Origin: Fremontodendron californicum
Taxonomy: Eukaryota > Streptophyta > Magnoliopsida > Malvales > Malvaceae
DNA length: 64,000 bases
Assembly (NCBI GenBank): GCA_030761205.1
Contig: JAULJL010000039.1
Location: 3,544,001-3,608,000 of the forward strand
Reading direction: 5' to 3'
Under the pieces are notes generated by a model. That model saw only the letters and a program-made list of their open reading frames with translations, was not told where the DNA came from and made no database searches. Position numbers and translations under genes: made by a program. This document shows, in pieces, positions 45,401 to 57,675 of the stretch (the first letter of the stretch is position 1; every line of letters starts with the position of its first letter).

Positions 45401-48400
45401 GCTGTCTTGACTGTTTTGTTTCAGAAACTTGGTATGTTGGATTATTTCTTTATTTGCTGCATGAGATCTATAGAACTATACTTTTCCTATGGAACCTGAA
45501 TTGATACTCTTGATTCATGTGAACTTTTACAGATATCTGATCAATAGGAATGTGTATAATACCATAGCACATGAGGTTCATATTATATTTTCATTCTTTG
45601 TTATTGTCTTAAGCTGCTATAAGCAAGAGCTTGGTTGCATTGTGTCTAAACTATTATCATCATCTCAGTTATTTCATGAGTTATTAGTAATTCATATTAG
45701 ACATATATGTTACTCTTAAGGAGGAACCTTCTCCAGATAAATGCGCTGATGGCATAATGATCCTGTGTATTTGTTGGACTGTTTTAGTTGAGTGTTCTCA
45801 ACATGGTTCTCATAACCTATTACTTAAAATTGACGTGGCTTAGGTCCAATAACCTTCGTCACTAGAGTTGATGGGCACAAAAGTAACAATTGGATCGCAG
45901 TCAAAACAAGTTGCAGACATGGTTTTTGAAATAGTTAGAAAAGATGGTCAACTGCTTTAGCCGATGGAGTTAAACTCCCCTAGGAAGAAACATAGATAAA
46001 AAGGAGAGGATAACAAATGTGAGAATTGATTTCGTTCAAATTGGTGGTCTTCATTATAATTTAGTATAAAGCCTAATACAGGCTTATTTTGTGAACCTAA
46101 AGTAGAAACCTCCCAATCATAGTAAGAGCTAAAATTACATAAATTACCTTATAAAACTAAGCCTAAATCTATAAAATGATTTTTAGACTTCTTTGTACAA
46201 TGATCAAAAATAAAAATAATGGAGCAGCAACGTGACAAGTTGTTTGTTCTCCAATGTACAATAGAGAAACTTAAAATTACTTAAAGAACCTAGACTAAAG
46301 AACTTGTAGAGTTGTCATTAGGACCTATATGTTGGTCAGGATTGCATTCTTCATGCTCAGATAAAATTATGCACGTTTATTGTGCAACAAATTCTGCTTA
46401 TTTTTGTGCTTCAATTGTTTGTAGGAGAATCCTCATATATATTTATGAAGGGCATTGTACATAAACTTGCTGACTTAATGACTCTTGCTAGTGGGGACAC
46501 ATCTAACACGAACCATGTAAGTCTTCGCTTAACCATTTCCTCTTGTTCCCTTATTGATAAGTATTGTGGTTTTAAATTGCTAATAAAATTTGGGATTTAA
46601 ATTTACCAAAATTCTGTTTTAGTGTTATGACATTTTACTGAATATAAGTTATTGTTTCAGTAAGTTGTTTGTTTCTTCACTAAAATTTACTCTTGCATGC
46701 TCTTGTTGATATATCTTCCTTGTACTTTTGATAGCCACACTTTTCATCTGACATGTCTCAATTACTTAGAATAAACTTGTAAAGAACGGCAAAGTTTTAG
46801 CAAAATCAAGGGAATGTAAATTCAGAAATACAGATGATAAATGTAAAGATCGAGTGCTTGGTGTGCAACAATGAAGTCTTTGTTGTTTTTCTCGACTTTT
46901 ATTTATATTCTGGCAAACTTGTTCTGTTTAGTTGGCATGTTTGGTATTATATGATGGCTAAGGAAGATGAAGCCTGCATATTCCTCTCTTTCTGCTGAGT
47001 GCATTTAAATACCACTTTTTAAATGCATTTAGTTTGAAAAATATGCTGTGTTTGCCACATTTGCTATGCACATGTTACATCCAAATAATTTATCTGGTTA
47101 ACATTGATGCAACAAGATGTCACAATATGTTTTGCTAATCCTATATTTATGGTAGATTGACTACTTCAGGTTGCGGTTACAGTATCTTCCATGGTGATCA
47201 CTGGAAACTATTGATATCCTTTTCTGTTATAATTTGCAGCTTCGGAATTGTATAGGATCAGCAGTTACTGTTATCGGGCCGGAGAGGATACTGACTCTTT
47301 TCCCTATAACCCTTCATGCTGATGACTTAATTTATTCAAACATGTGGTTGGTACCCATATTGAAAGACTATGTTGTTGGAGCATCTCTCAGGTATTATAT
47401 GGAGCATATAGTGCCACTTGCAAAATCCTTTCAGCAAGCAAGTTGTAAAGGTATTTTTCTAACACTTGGAAATTTTCTTCACAGCATGATTATGACTAGA
47501 TTTGAAAATTGAAGGGTAAAGGTGCACATAAAAAGGCACCTAGAAAGGTGGTATGCTTAAATTGCTATGAATCTACTGGATTATGATTCTCTCAAGGATA
47601 TTTTGGAAGCCAAGGATTCAGTTGACAGAGGATGGAGATTCTTATTTAGGACCTGTCATTCTTATTGTTTTAATAAACACTAAAATTTTATATATCATTT
47701 ATAGTCAGTAGTGGCAAAACTGTAGCTGTGCAAAGTGACTTAAATATTCTTTCACTTTGTTTGACGTCTGTAAGCTGATTTGTTGTTTTTACTTTTCGCA
47801 CTTAGTTAGCTTAACATCCTGTTGGCTGGTTTAAATGTTGAACCCGTCTAGCTTTGCAACTTGATGAAATATGTGATGCAAGACTTATCTTTTTTTGAAA
47901 TATTTTGTCATTAGCATATGTCCAGAGTCTCAAATAGGGATTTTTTTACCAGGGCAAAGACAGTCAACCCCATTTTTTGGGAGATTTAGTTGTTGCCATA
48001 GCTTTTATCTGTTTTGTAGGTGTATTTGTGCCCTACAGATGACATTGGACACCAATCATTGAGAACCCTAGTTATTCGATTTTGGACAGAAGCCAATCAT
48101 CTCTTTTTTTTTTTTTTTTTTGTACATATCCTATCAGTTCTTTACTGTGTATAAATATAAATCTATAACAGCTCAGGATGAGATTATCTACATCTGCCTG
48201 TATGGGCGCGTGGATTATTGCACTGAGCAGCTACCTCTTCTCAGTGTCTCTCTCTTTAGCTTTTATTTCATAATAACTATATTACTTGGATAGCTATGTC
48301 TTGTGCCACTTAATTGTATATATTTTGCTTTCCAGAGGTTCTGTTGAATTGTAATTTATGATGACAAGACCTTTTGCCATTTCCTAATATTGTTTGTTTT

Positions 48401-49124
48401 GATTTTTGCCTTTCCTTTTTCCACTTTATTCAGTAAAAAAGTCTGTAATTCGTCAAGATCTCCAGGCTCATGCTCATAGCCTCTGGGGATTACTACCTGC
48501 CTTTTGTCGCTATCCTATTGATATACACAAGAAGTTCAAAGCTTTGGCTGAACTTTTGATTGATATTATTAAGGAGGACTCTCTTATGCATGAAAATATT
48601 GCTGTTTCCATACAGGTAATTTTTTTTTTTTGTTTTTATCGTTATAATTATTATTTTGTTAATTTCTGAAACCTTATCTTAAATCCTTTTGCAAATAATT
48701 TTTGTAGGTTGTTATTTGTTTACTCTTGTATAATATCCTTATATATATATGTTATTTTTTCATAGGTTCTTGTCAATCAAAACAAAAGTATGCTTAGATC
48801 TGGAAAGGATGCTGATGAGTCTAACAACTTCATAGTGAGAGATTCTATATTAGAGCTCAGAAGTCCAGCCTCTTATTCAATGAAAACTGCAACCAGAAAC
48901 ATCAAGGCTTTGTCATCATGTGCTCCTGAGATGCTTCAGGCTCTGACTGATGTATTTGTTCATTCACTTCCAGCAAAGCGCTTATATCTTAAGGTTCACA
49001 TTGTCATTCTTTCATCTTATCATCAGGTTTAAAATTTGATAGTCTTATTCAAATTACTTTACTCTGATGAAGTGAAAGGTTCTTTCTTGGGAAGCCAAAT
49101 TTGTCTGACTTTGATATATAACAG

Positions 49125-49160
<36 letters not shown>

Positions 49161-52100
49161 CCCCTTTCTGGTAATTCAAAACACTAATTGATGTCTTATT
49201 AATGTAAAACTCCACATATCTTCTGATCTCATTTTGTCAGGATGCCATTGGATGCTTGGCTTCTATCACAGACTCTTCTAGTACCAAAAAGATTTTTGTG
49301 TCGTTGGTTGAGAAGCTGCAGTTCATTGATGGTGAAGGTGAATTCGAAAAGCAGGCTGGTAATGCCGATGAGTTCATGGAAAAAGAACAAAGCAATCTTA
49401 ATACTATGGGGAAAGACGCAAGCAGGTATGTTCCAGATTTCACTTCTGGAATTTAAAATTTCCAGTCTAGTTAATGGTTTTTTTCTTCTTATAGTTTGCA
49501 AGTCTTTGACATTTTGTTAGTTAGCCTCTATTTCTGTATCATTGTCAGTTTTATTATAAAAATATTGATTTTGTGCTAATGTACTTCAGTTCCGGAAGTT
49601 GAGGAGTTATTTATGTCAGGTTCTTTAGAATTCTATATTTACTATTTTAATGATGAATCATCAAGCAATTTTAGACTTTGAGTGGAAGGTGCTAGTATTA
49701 TCCAACTGGAATTGTAGTAATGTGATATTGACATAATTTTACTCTGAATAATATTCAAATTCAGTGTGAAGCTAATCATAACTGCTTTTGATTTAATACC
49801 TTGGTTTTGCTAAGGTGCTTAATATAAAAGGCCAAGTTAAATGATATGGACAGTACCAACAAAATAGGAGAGTTGATTTTTATCTCTGCAGTAGTCAATT
49901 TCAGTTGTCGATATTAGGACCTTCACCTTAATGTGGAGCTGTTGGCATAAAATGTGATCATTTACTTAGTTACTTTGTTTATTTGCGGTTATGTCCAATT
50001 AATAGCACTTCCTAGGTAGATCAGCCTATTTTGTAGGTGCTTGTCCTCCCCTGCTGGAGAATGCTTTTCTATCTGCTCCATTTGCATCGAGCAATATGCA
50101 TAACTGCTTATAAACTGAAGAGGGAATGTCTTTGGGAGCATTGAATGGGTGAATCTAGTTGACTTGTGTTGGACTGACAAAAATAATGACAGCTGACAAT
50201 CACTCTTTCTGTGGAGGGTAATAGAGATTGACAATGGTGCTAAGAAAATTTATTTTTACGCAGGTGTGTCATAATGGAGCTGGCATCTTCTCTTATTGCA
50301 GGAGCGGAGGAGGATCTTATTGATTTTATCTATGTCTTAGTAAAGCAAACTTTTCAGGTATTTAAGATACCCGATTACCTCTGATTGTGCTGTTTTTGTT
50401 ATTTTTTGAAACTAACTAATCTAGTTGGAATATGTTTACTAACCTCTGTTTTTAGGAAACCAATGAGATTGGTCATTGTGAAGCGTATTATGCTTTGAGC
50501 AGAATTTTGGAGGTGTGTTTTCTCATAGTATTTTTGGTTCGTTATTTTTAATCTTCATCCTATGTTAGGAGATATAATTTTCCTGTTTTCTGTTGTGTTA
50601 TGATGCAGGAACATGCTTGGTTTTGTTCTTCCAGATTGGTGGAGTTGATTGATCTATTACTTGGACTAAAATCTCCTGTTGATATTGCATCTCTTAGAAG
50701 CCGGCTTGATTGTTTCAACATGCTAATGGTTCACACCTTGAAGGTTAACTCTCATCTAAGCTCATCCTGTTTGAGAATTAGAGATTCCTGTTCTATTGTG
50801 CTTTGTGTATTTATTCTTTGTGGGATATCTGGTCATCTGATTGTGCATCAGGGCAAGATGTAACGTAACTGGTGTAATTTTCTCATGCCTTATTGATTAT
50901 AATTCATGCTTTACATTAGGGTAATAGTTATCACCATTTAATGTGGTCAAACAGAGATTTTGGTATTATTGCGGATTTATCCCTCTGACAAGCTTTTTTT
51001 AAATGAACCAGTTACGTCTTAGTTGTGTACTTTTCTTAGGGCCTCTTACCAAGAAGAAAGTAGTAAAGCCTGTGGTTCCTTTGAAAATAAGAATGCCCGT
51101 TATTGGTGCTGTCAATGGAAAACACATTGGTGCCTAACATGATGGAAATTGCATCCATCCCATCCCATCCCATCTAAACTTAACATAATATGTTTTTTTG
51201 TGAAGTCATGTAAATTTTCTCTTTTCGTCTAGCTTCTTTGAAAACATTTGTTCTGGCAGCAAAATGTTGGCTGGCTTTTGTTCACATGGGTATGATACCG
51301 TGCCCTCTCTGGAGAATTAGATGTAGATGGCAGCTGAATTCCAATTGTAACTTTCAAAATTCTTGCAGATGAGCTCATTGGAGGAAAATACGAAGCCTTT
51401 TCTTATTCTTAATGAGATTATAGTCACATTAAAGGATGTAAGAGCCGCTAAAGAATTTCAACTATTTACTTTTTTCTCCTCTTTACATGGGGTAATGCAG
51501 CTCATTGTGTTTTTAATTTATATTTAATATGCAGGGGAAGGAAGAAACTAGGAAAGCAACTTATGATATACTCCTAAAGATGAGTTCTACCTTAAGAAAC
51601 TCATCAGATCTCAGATCTGATCCGCCCTATCACAAACTGATTAGCATGGTGAGGGTCATTGGTCTCTCTACATGTGTATTCCTCCCGTAAAATTCGTACA
51701 TATTTGTAATTAATGTTTTTATATGTTATTCTTTACCCTGGCATTAAGTGTTGTAAAGAATTATTCATAAAACTATATAAGGAATCCTTTAAGATTAGCT
51801 AGAAGTTTGTTGTAGTCTCAAAGCAGTAGCTTTTTCTGACAGTTGAGTTTTAGAGTGAAGTTGGAGAAGATGGAGGTTTGATTTCCAAGATAAATGTAGT
51901 GAAGTTAGAAACTATCCCTAGAGGCCAAAATGTCTTACACCATTAATGTGGCATGCTACCCAAAAAAAAAAATGATGTTAACCCTTTAAGTTGGACATAT
52001 ATTTGTTGTTTTTTATATTCATCATTTATGTTTCCTGACAATATAAATTTTTATGCTGCTTTTAACTTAGAGTTCATTTTTGATGCACTGTCAATGTATA

Positions 52101-54168
52101 GACTCCATACACGACAGTGAGTCCTATACTGACACCTCATAAAAAGCTAACCACTAATCCCTAATCCTAATCACTAACCCCTAACTCATACAACCTAATT
52201 TTAACATGTGGCATCGTAAGATGCACTGACAGTGTATATACTACACAGTCAGTGCATCAAATATTAATCCTTTAACTTATCCCAAATTTCTTCAGATAGT
52301 TCCATTTGTAAATTATATGTCTGTGAACTTGTCGCTTCGGCATATTATTAGCAGTGATGCTGAATGCTACTAATAACATGTAATGACCAATGATGTTGCC
52401 TACTATTCAGATAATGGGATATCTTTCTGGTTCATCTCCTCATATTAAGAGTGGAGCAGTGGCTGCCCTATCTGTTCTTGTACATAATGATCCTGAGATC
52501 TGTATTTCAGTGCCTGATCTTGTTTCCTCTATTTTATCCTTGCTGCAAACCAAAGCTGTGGAAGTTATAAAAGTGAGTTTCCCACTTTCCCTCGTGCCAA
52601 CATAAGATTGTCTTTCCTTTCGTTTTGCCGAAAAATAATTTTGCTTCTCAGTAACAAGGTTTTGTACACTGTTGGCAGGCTGTTTTGGGTTTTGCAAAAG
52701 TCTTGGTGTCTTCCTTGCAAGCTAAAGACCTGCAGAATTTTCTTTCAGACATCATCCATGGAGTTCTCCAGTGGTCATCTATCTCGAGAAATCATTTCAG
52801 ATCAAAGGTAAATAGATATTCACTTTATATAAATATAGATAGATAGAGTTGGAGGATTTTTCATATTTGTGCATTCACGTTTTCTACAGGTCATTATAAT
52901 ATTGGAAATTCTGACAAGGAAGTGTGGTATTGCTGCTGTTCAATTGGTTGCTCCGGAAAAGCATAGGGGTTTTCTGAATACTGTTATAGAGGTAATCATT
53001 TCTTATTCGTAGTCATCCTAGTTTTATTTCAGTTTAAGATAGTTGAAGCGTATTTGTATTGAGGAATATATTGAATGTTCCCCACAAAGAATTTGGGCAA
53101 AGTAGGTGATGAAGAATGCTTGTAGCAGGGAAAGTTAGCTTTGGTCTCATACTATGTTACTTGGACTCGGGTGTAAGTGTCGGACACGGGTATGTTTGAT
53201 TTATTCTTAGTTTTTTCATGTATTTGGAGGGTCTTTTGGGATCATATCCCCATATCCGAATATGCGTCTGACACGTATATGGGAGCAACATAGGTCTCAT
53301 AGCAAGGCTTTGTATCCTTTTCTTGCACTCCTTTCATTCCCTCTGATCTACAATTTCCTTTGATGTCCCATGATCCCATTGATCTGAAGGTGTCAAATGT
53401 TTTATTAACAAAGTTTGTCCAGGAACAAAGAAAAAAATCTTCCTTTCACACCAGCATACTGAAATGCTGATTCATGATTCCAATATGGTATCTAACATCT
53501 ATTTGCTCCTAACAATATGTGGTTAACCTGTGCCATTTCAAGTTCCTCATATGTGTCCCATGAAGATCCTATTTACTACATGTGGTTATACATAATGTCT
53601 ATATTATTGCAGAACCGACGACGTAGCAAAACGACTTCCGAAGAAGCTGACACTAATGATGTAGACAAAGTACTTGCGGATTCATTAACTGAGAGGTCTA
53701 ATCTCTTGCTGGCGCCTACTTCGGTTTCCCTCGTATTTTACCATTTTTGTTCATTGATAGTGTGCATTTGAATGTCTTATAATTTACCTGTTGAATATTA
53801 TTAGGTCCCAGAAAAAGAAAGACAAGGGATTGGGTACTTTTAAACAGAGCAAAAATGACTTGGTAGAATACAGAAAGAGAAAGAGGGACAAAAGAGATGG
53901 TGGCAAGCTTTCTGATTCAAGTGAACCTGGTAGAATGAAAATGGCTAAAAGAGCAAAGCCCTTTGAAAAATCAATGAAGGGTCATTCAAATTCAGATGGA
54001 AATGGTAAAAAGAACAAAAAGGATTTCAACAAAGGGTTTGGCAGAGGTCAGAAGAGAAAGATAGATCAGACGAGTATGGGCAAAAAGGGCGAGGCAGCAG
54101 GTAATAAACATTCTTTCAAGGTAGGAAGAAGACCCAAGAAGTTTGGGGGTAAACAACAAAAGCAATAA
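42445..54168 (+). CDS. RRP12: RRP12-like pre-ribosome maturation and export factor
   Basis: Eighteen exons join without a frame break into 1177 residues: 42445-42993, 43736-44279, 45198-45431, 46425-46516, 47240-47450, 48434-48615, 48766-48993, 49241-49425, 50264-50357, 50456-50512, 50609-50743, 51369-51437, 51535-51648, 52411-52572, 52679-52807, 52890-52991, 53613-53695, 53805-54168. Every intron is GT-AG. Residues 1-50 are polar; most of the rest is helical HEAT-repeat-like. Exons 6-8 (about 544-742) carry the NUC173 signature (LQAHAHSLWGLLPAFCRYP). The last 120 residues are a Lys/Arg-rich tail (KKKDKGLGTF to GGKQQKQ) suited to nucleolar localisation. Rrp12 accompanies pre-40S and pre-60S particles and aids their maturation and export. 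Yeast Rrp12 is about 1230 residues, so 1177 is near full length; a small missed exon or alternative splice site remains possible. Start chosen at the first Met after the telo-box leader. Intron 13 contains a MITE; introns 2 and 8 contain microsatellites. Confidence 0.93.
49126..49160. repeat. AC then AT compound microsatellite in RRP12 intron 8 upstream flank
   Basis: ACACACACACAC followed by an uninterrupted AT run. It lies in the intron before exon 8 (48994-49240), about 80 bases from the acceptor. Confidence 0.9.
52070..52270. mobile_element. Mutator-like MITE in RRP12 intron 13, 201 bp
   Basis: Left end GAGTTCATTTTTGATGCACT and right end, on the other strand, GGATTAATATTTGATGCACT form inverted ends that match the ends of the 41680-42081 element. 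Perfect 9-bp direct repeats TTTAACTTA flank it (52061-52069 and 52271-52279). The interior has CTAATCCCTAATCCTAATC-type text. It sits wholly within intron 13, about 140 bases from the next acceptor, and should not alter the protein. Confidence 0.85.
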
Positions 54169-56053
54169 ATAAATAAATATACATTTAGAATAGCGGTTGG
54201 TTCAGCAGAGCTGGACAAGATTTTGTTGTTATATAAAGGTTGAGTGATTCACTAAAATCTATGGAGTTTGCATATTTCTTTCATTTGGTTGAGCAGTGAC
54301 ATCACTGGTTCTTCAATTCCTGATCTGATTTTTTAATCATTGACCCTGTAACCCAAGCAAGCACAAATTACATTCCATGCTTGGGATCTTAAATCATTTA
54401 CAGCATGTTTGGTTCTTATTAGACCTCTTTGAGTCAATTTGAATTGAGTTAATTTGAGTTTTAAAATTTTCAGTTCATTTTTGAATTCGGGTTTGGATTG
54501 TTGATTTTTTTGTCAAAGTAATTTCTTATTAATTAAGGATATTAAATTTGACGTTTAATATTAATAATTCACATTTTAATAAATTATGAAATGGCAATGA
54601 AAATTTTGTTTTGCATTTAATATCACATCAGTGTTTTGAAGAAGTTTAATATGATAATAATCATTTGTGAAGGTTATCTTATTAACTGATTTGATTGTTT
54701 ATTTAGTCACTATATTAACATTGTTTATTATATATTTGAATTTTTTCAAATTTTTATCAAAATTTCTAATTTTCTTATGAGTTGATATTTTCAATATATA
54801 TATATATTATTTATATTTTTATCATGTTAAAGATTAAATAAATTAATTTATATATTTACGTACATATTTAAATAAATAAATTTAATTTGTGAGTAGCAAA
54901 CTAGTTAATAAAATATATTTATTTATTTTTTTTAAAAAAAATATGGTTGGATTCAACTCTTCTAAATTTATATTTGTACTTTTTTTAAATTTTAAAATTG
55001 TAGGTGAGTTACATTCATGCTTTTTCTCTATTTTACATTTTCAAATAATTATATTTTTTCTCTTTTAACATTTATCTAAACAATATAATTTTATTACTTC
55101 ACTTACGCAATGGGTGTGCCAAAGACTAGTGTGTATATATATATACACGAAATTTGTACACTCATGTTGATGGTGAAGAAAAAAATTGTGAAAAAGATAT
55201 ATTGAAAAATAAGAAAAAATTATTTATTAGTAATTTTTAAAGAAGTTAGATAGTTATTTAAGAAAAAATAGGTACTTTTTTTTTTTATAAAAATATTATA
55301 TAAAAAATTTAAGAAACATAAATATTATTATTATTATAATTATAATATAATTTAACATTATATTTTTTTGTACTTTTTTTTCAATTGAGTTTGTGTCACT
55401 TCACTTATAATACAAAACTTAATCAATCCTTTTAACCTTACTACTCTTTTGATCGCTTCAACATATTCCAAACTCTAAGGATCCATTTAGATGAATCGTG
55501 AATTGAGAACAGTGATGGTTGTGGTGAGAATAAAAAATGACTATTAAAGATATTAATGTAAGAGCGAATGATAAATTATCTTAATATATATTTTAACAAT
55601 ATATTATTTTATATTTAAATTAATTAATTGTTATATAATTATATAAATTTATTTATTATATTAATAAAATTATATTTTTTAATAATAAAATTTAAAAAAA
55701 TTAAAAAGAAATAATTTTAAATAAAAAAAATAGATAAAATAATGAAAAGAAAAGAAAAAAAAGGTAAAATGTAACTTTATTCACTAGACCCACTTGAAGA
55801 GCAGTTAAACAAAATATACAGCAAAATGCATTCCAAATGAATCTAAGATACATTTGACACCAGCAGTGAAATCCAAAAGCACCATAATACAAAAACAAAA
55901 ACTTGATATTTAATTATTTATCATTCAAATCATCCTTATTCCTATTTATCTTTCAAAATGCAGTTTCTTATTAGAATATTGCCTTTTTTTTCTTCTTTAA
56001 AATACTTATATTTTGTTTTTATATACCAAAATGCGTTAATTTTAGAAATCATT
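54169..56053. other. RRP12 3' flank and AT-rich intergenic DNA
   Basis: The RRP12 3' end and poly-A signals lie in the first few hundred bases (AATAAATAAAT follows the stop), but I cannot place the cleavage site. Near 55110-55135, ACGCAATGGGTGTGCCAAAG then CTAG resembles a Helitron 3' end without a good hairpin. 55440-55890 contains AGGATCCATTTAGATGAATC and CCAAATGAATCTAAG, which might be worn hAT-type ends. Nothing here is firm. Confidence 0.4.
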
Positions 56054-56194
56054 GGAAAATCGTCATAATCGGTGACGACTTCCGAACTAATGTTTGTACT
56101 TTTTTCATAGAAGAGTATAGAAGTCGCCCTCAATGAGGGCGACTTCTACACATTATATATATTAAAAAAAAAAATTAATTTTACACAAGAGAAG
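56054..56194. repeat. Second hairpin cluster, opposite orientation
   Basis: Three related hairpins lie close together. 56054-56083 has imperfect arms (GGAAAATCGTCA / TGACGACTTCC). 56118-56148 has perfect 15-bp arms TAGAAGTCGCCCTCA / TGAGGGCGACTTCTA around a single A. At 56185-56194 the text ACAAGAGAAG is the left half of a third hairpin, interrupted by the retrotransposon and resumed at 63390. The outer flank, read on the minus strand (AATGATTTCTAAAATTAACG), resembles the flank of the 23041 cluster, so the two loci belong to one repeat family in inverse orientation. Confidence 0.75.
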
Positions 56195-57662
56195 TGTTGT
56201 CGATTTTCACCACGCAAGTGCACGTTTCGTAACAAGTAATATAGTTTAAAGTAAAGAGTACAATCCACGAAGAATTGTCACTAGATTTGTTAAGTACTAA
56301 AATTAAAACAACCTAATCTTAACTAAACAAATAATTAAATATGGTAATCAAACTAATTAAAAAAAACTAATAATAAAAGCAAGTAAATTAAAAAGATGAA
56401 TTCAATAATAAAATCCTAGGATTACAACTTCCCTCAACACTTTTCTTGAACCTCTTCTACCCTCTTAACTTGATTAATGACATTGAGTTGTTAACCTAGA
56501 GTTCTAATTTATTTGTAAGGATCTTCCTATAGTCTTATAAAAATATCTCTCTTAACCAATTAACTATATTCCTATGATAATTGAATTGAAGAGAAACTTA
56601 TTAAGCTTAGGCTCTAACAATGGTTACACATGACACGTAAGTGTATTCCTACCCTACATGCAGATCAATTCATCCTAATAAATGAACATGAAACATGTGT
56701 CTTTCAATTCATGTCTAATACTAAACTCCCTTTTCCAAGTTGTATTCAGGTTACCAAATCAATCTAATTGGTGGCCAGTCAACTAGAAGCATTAAGAACA
56801 AGATTGAACAAACAATTCAAAAATCATTAAATCAAGGTAGAGAGAGAAAATAAATTCAAACTACATGTTGAGCTCTATTGCAATCCTAGTAAAATAAGTT
56901 TAGTTGATGATAATTAAAGAAAACAAATATCCAAGGAGTTTCACCATCATCATCAATACAAGAAAAATAAAGAAGAGAAAAGAGAATAAAGAAAATTAAG
57001 GGTTGTCAAATCTTGAGTCTTCAATCTTCACAAATCTTCTTATCTTCTTCAAAACTTTTGATGGCTACTCTACTCTCAAGAGAATTAGGTTTTTAGAACT
57101 CAATCCCCTCTTATTTCAGCCTTAAAGAGTCCTATTTATAGTGCCTTAGACCCTAGGAGTCAAAAATTTTGCGTGCAAGCAATCAGGTAAGTGCAGGTTT
57201 TTTTTTTTCCTCGCGTCGGCGTCGACCTCTCGGGTGGCTGCCTGCTGCTTCTGTCATCTTCTCTAACTTCATCAACTGATTTGGATGGGCAAATATTGTC
57301 CGACTTGGACGAGTAAACTACCGTTAGAAAGGTATGGAAGTCACCTTCAAAAGTCAAGATGAAAGTTTTCTTAAATAAAGAGTTTAAGATCATGTTTTCC
57401 TAGAAACAAACTCCGGAGGTCGAATCTGCCTGCACGTTGTTTTGCATCATTTTTCGTTATTTTGCACCTCGAAACTCCTTTTCACTTTGGACCTATAAAA
57501 ACACATAAATACTAACTAAATAACTATTTTAAACATGAAATGAAAAAATAAAATTAATCTAAAAATATCTAAAACTAATCAAATCCAAATAAAAACCTCA
57601 ATGACTTCGCTGATTTGAATGCATAAAAGGTGATAAAATAACTATATTTTCTAGAGTTATCA
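56195..57662 (-). repeat. 3' LTR of the Athila-like element
   Basis: In element orientation it begins TGATAACTCTAGAAAATATA and ends in GACAACA, giving TG...CA ends. It aligns with 61909-63389 throughout, including the CGCGTCGGCGTCGACCTCTC region. Confidence 0.85.
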
Positions 57663-57675
57663 CACCCCCAAACTT
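57663..57675 (-). promoter_or_regulatory. Polypurine tract
   Basis: AAGTTTGGGGGTG in element orientation, directly abutting the TGATAAC start of the 3' LTR, the expected place for plus-strand priming. The identical 13-mer also occurs at 59086-59098. Confidence 0.75.

Noticed and set aside
53150..53290. Text ACTCGGGTGTAAGTGTCGGACACGGG in RRP12 intron 16 as a missed exon
   Set aside because: It resembles a widespread plant intergenic repeat rather than coding sequence, and exons 16 and 17 already join in frame.
55110..55135. Helitron 3' end ending in CTAG followed by T
   Set aside because: No stable hairpin at the required distance and no matching TC start upstream.
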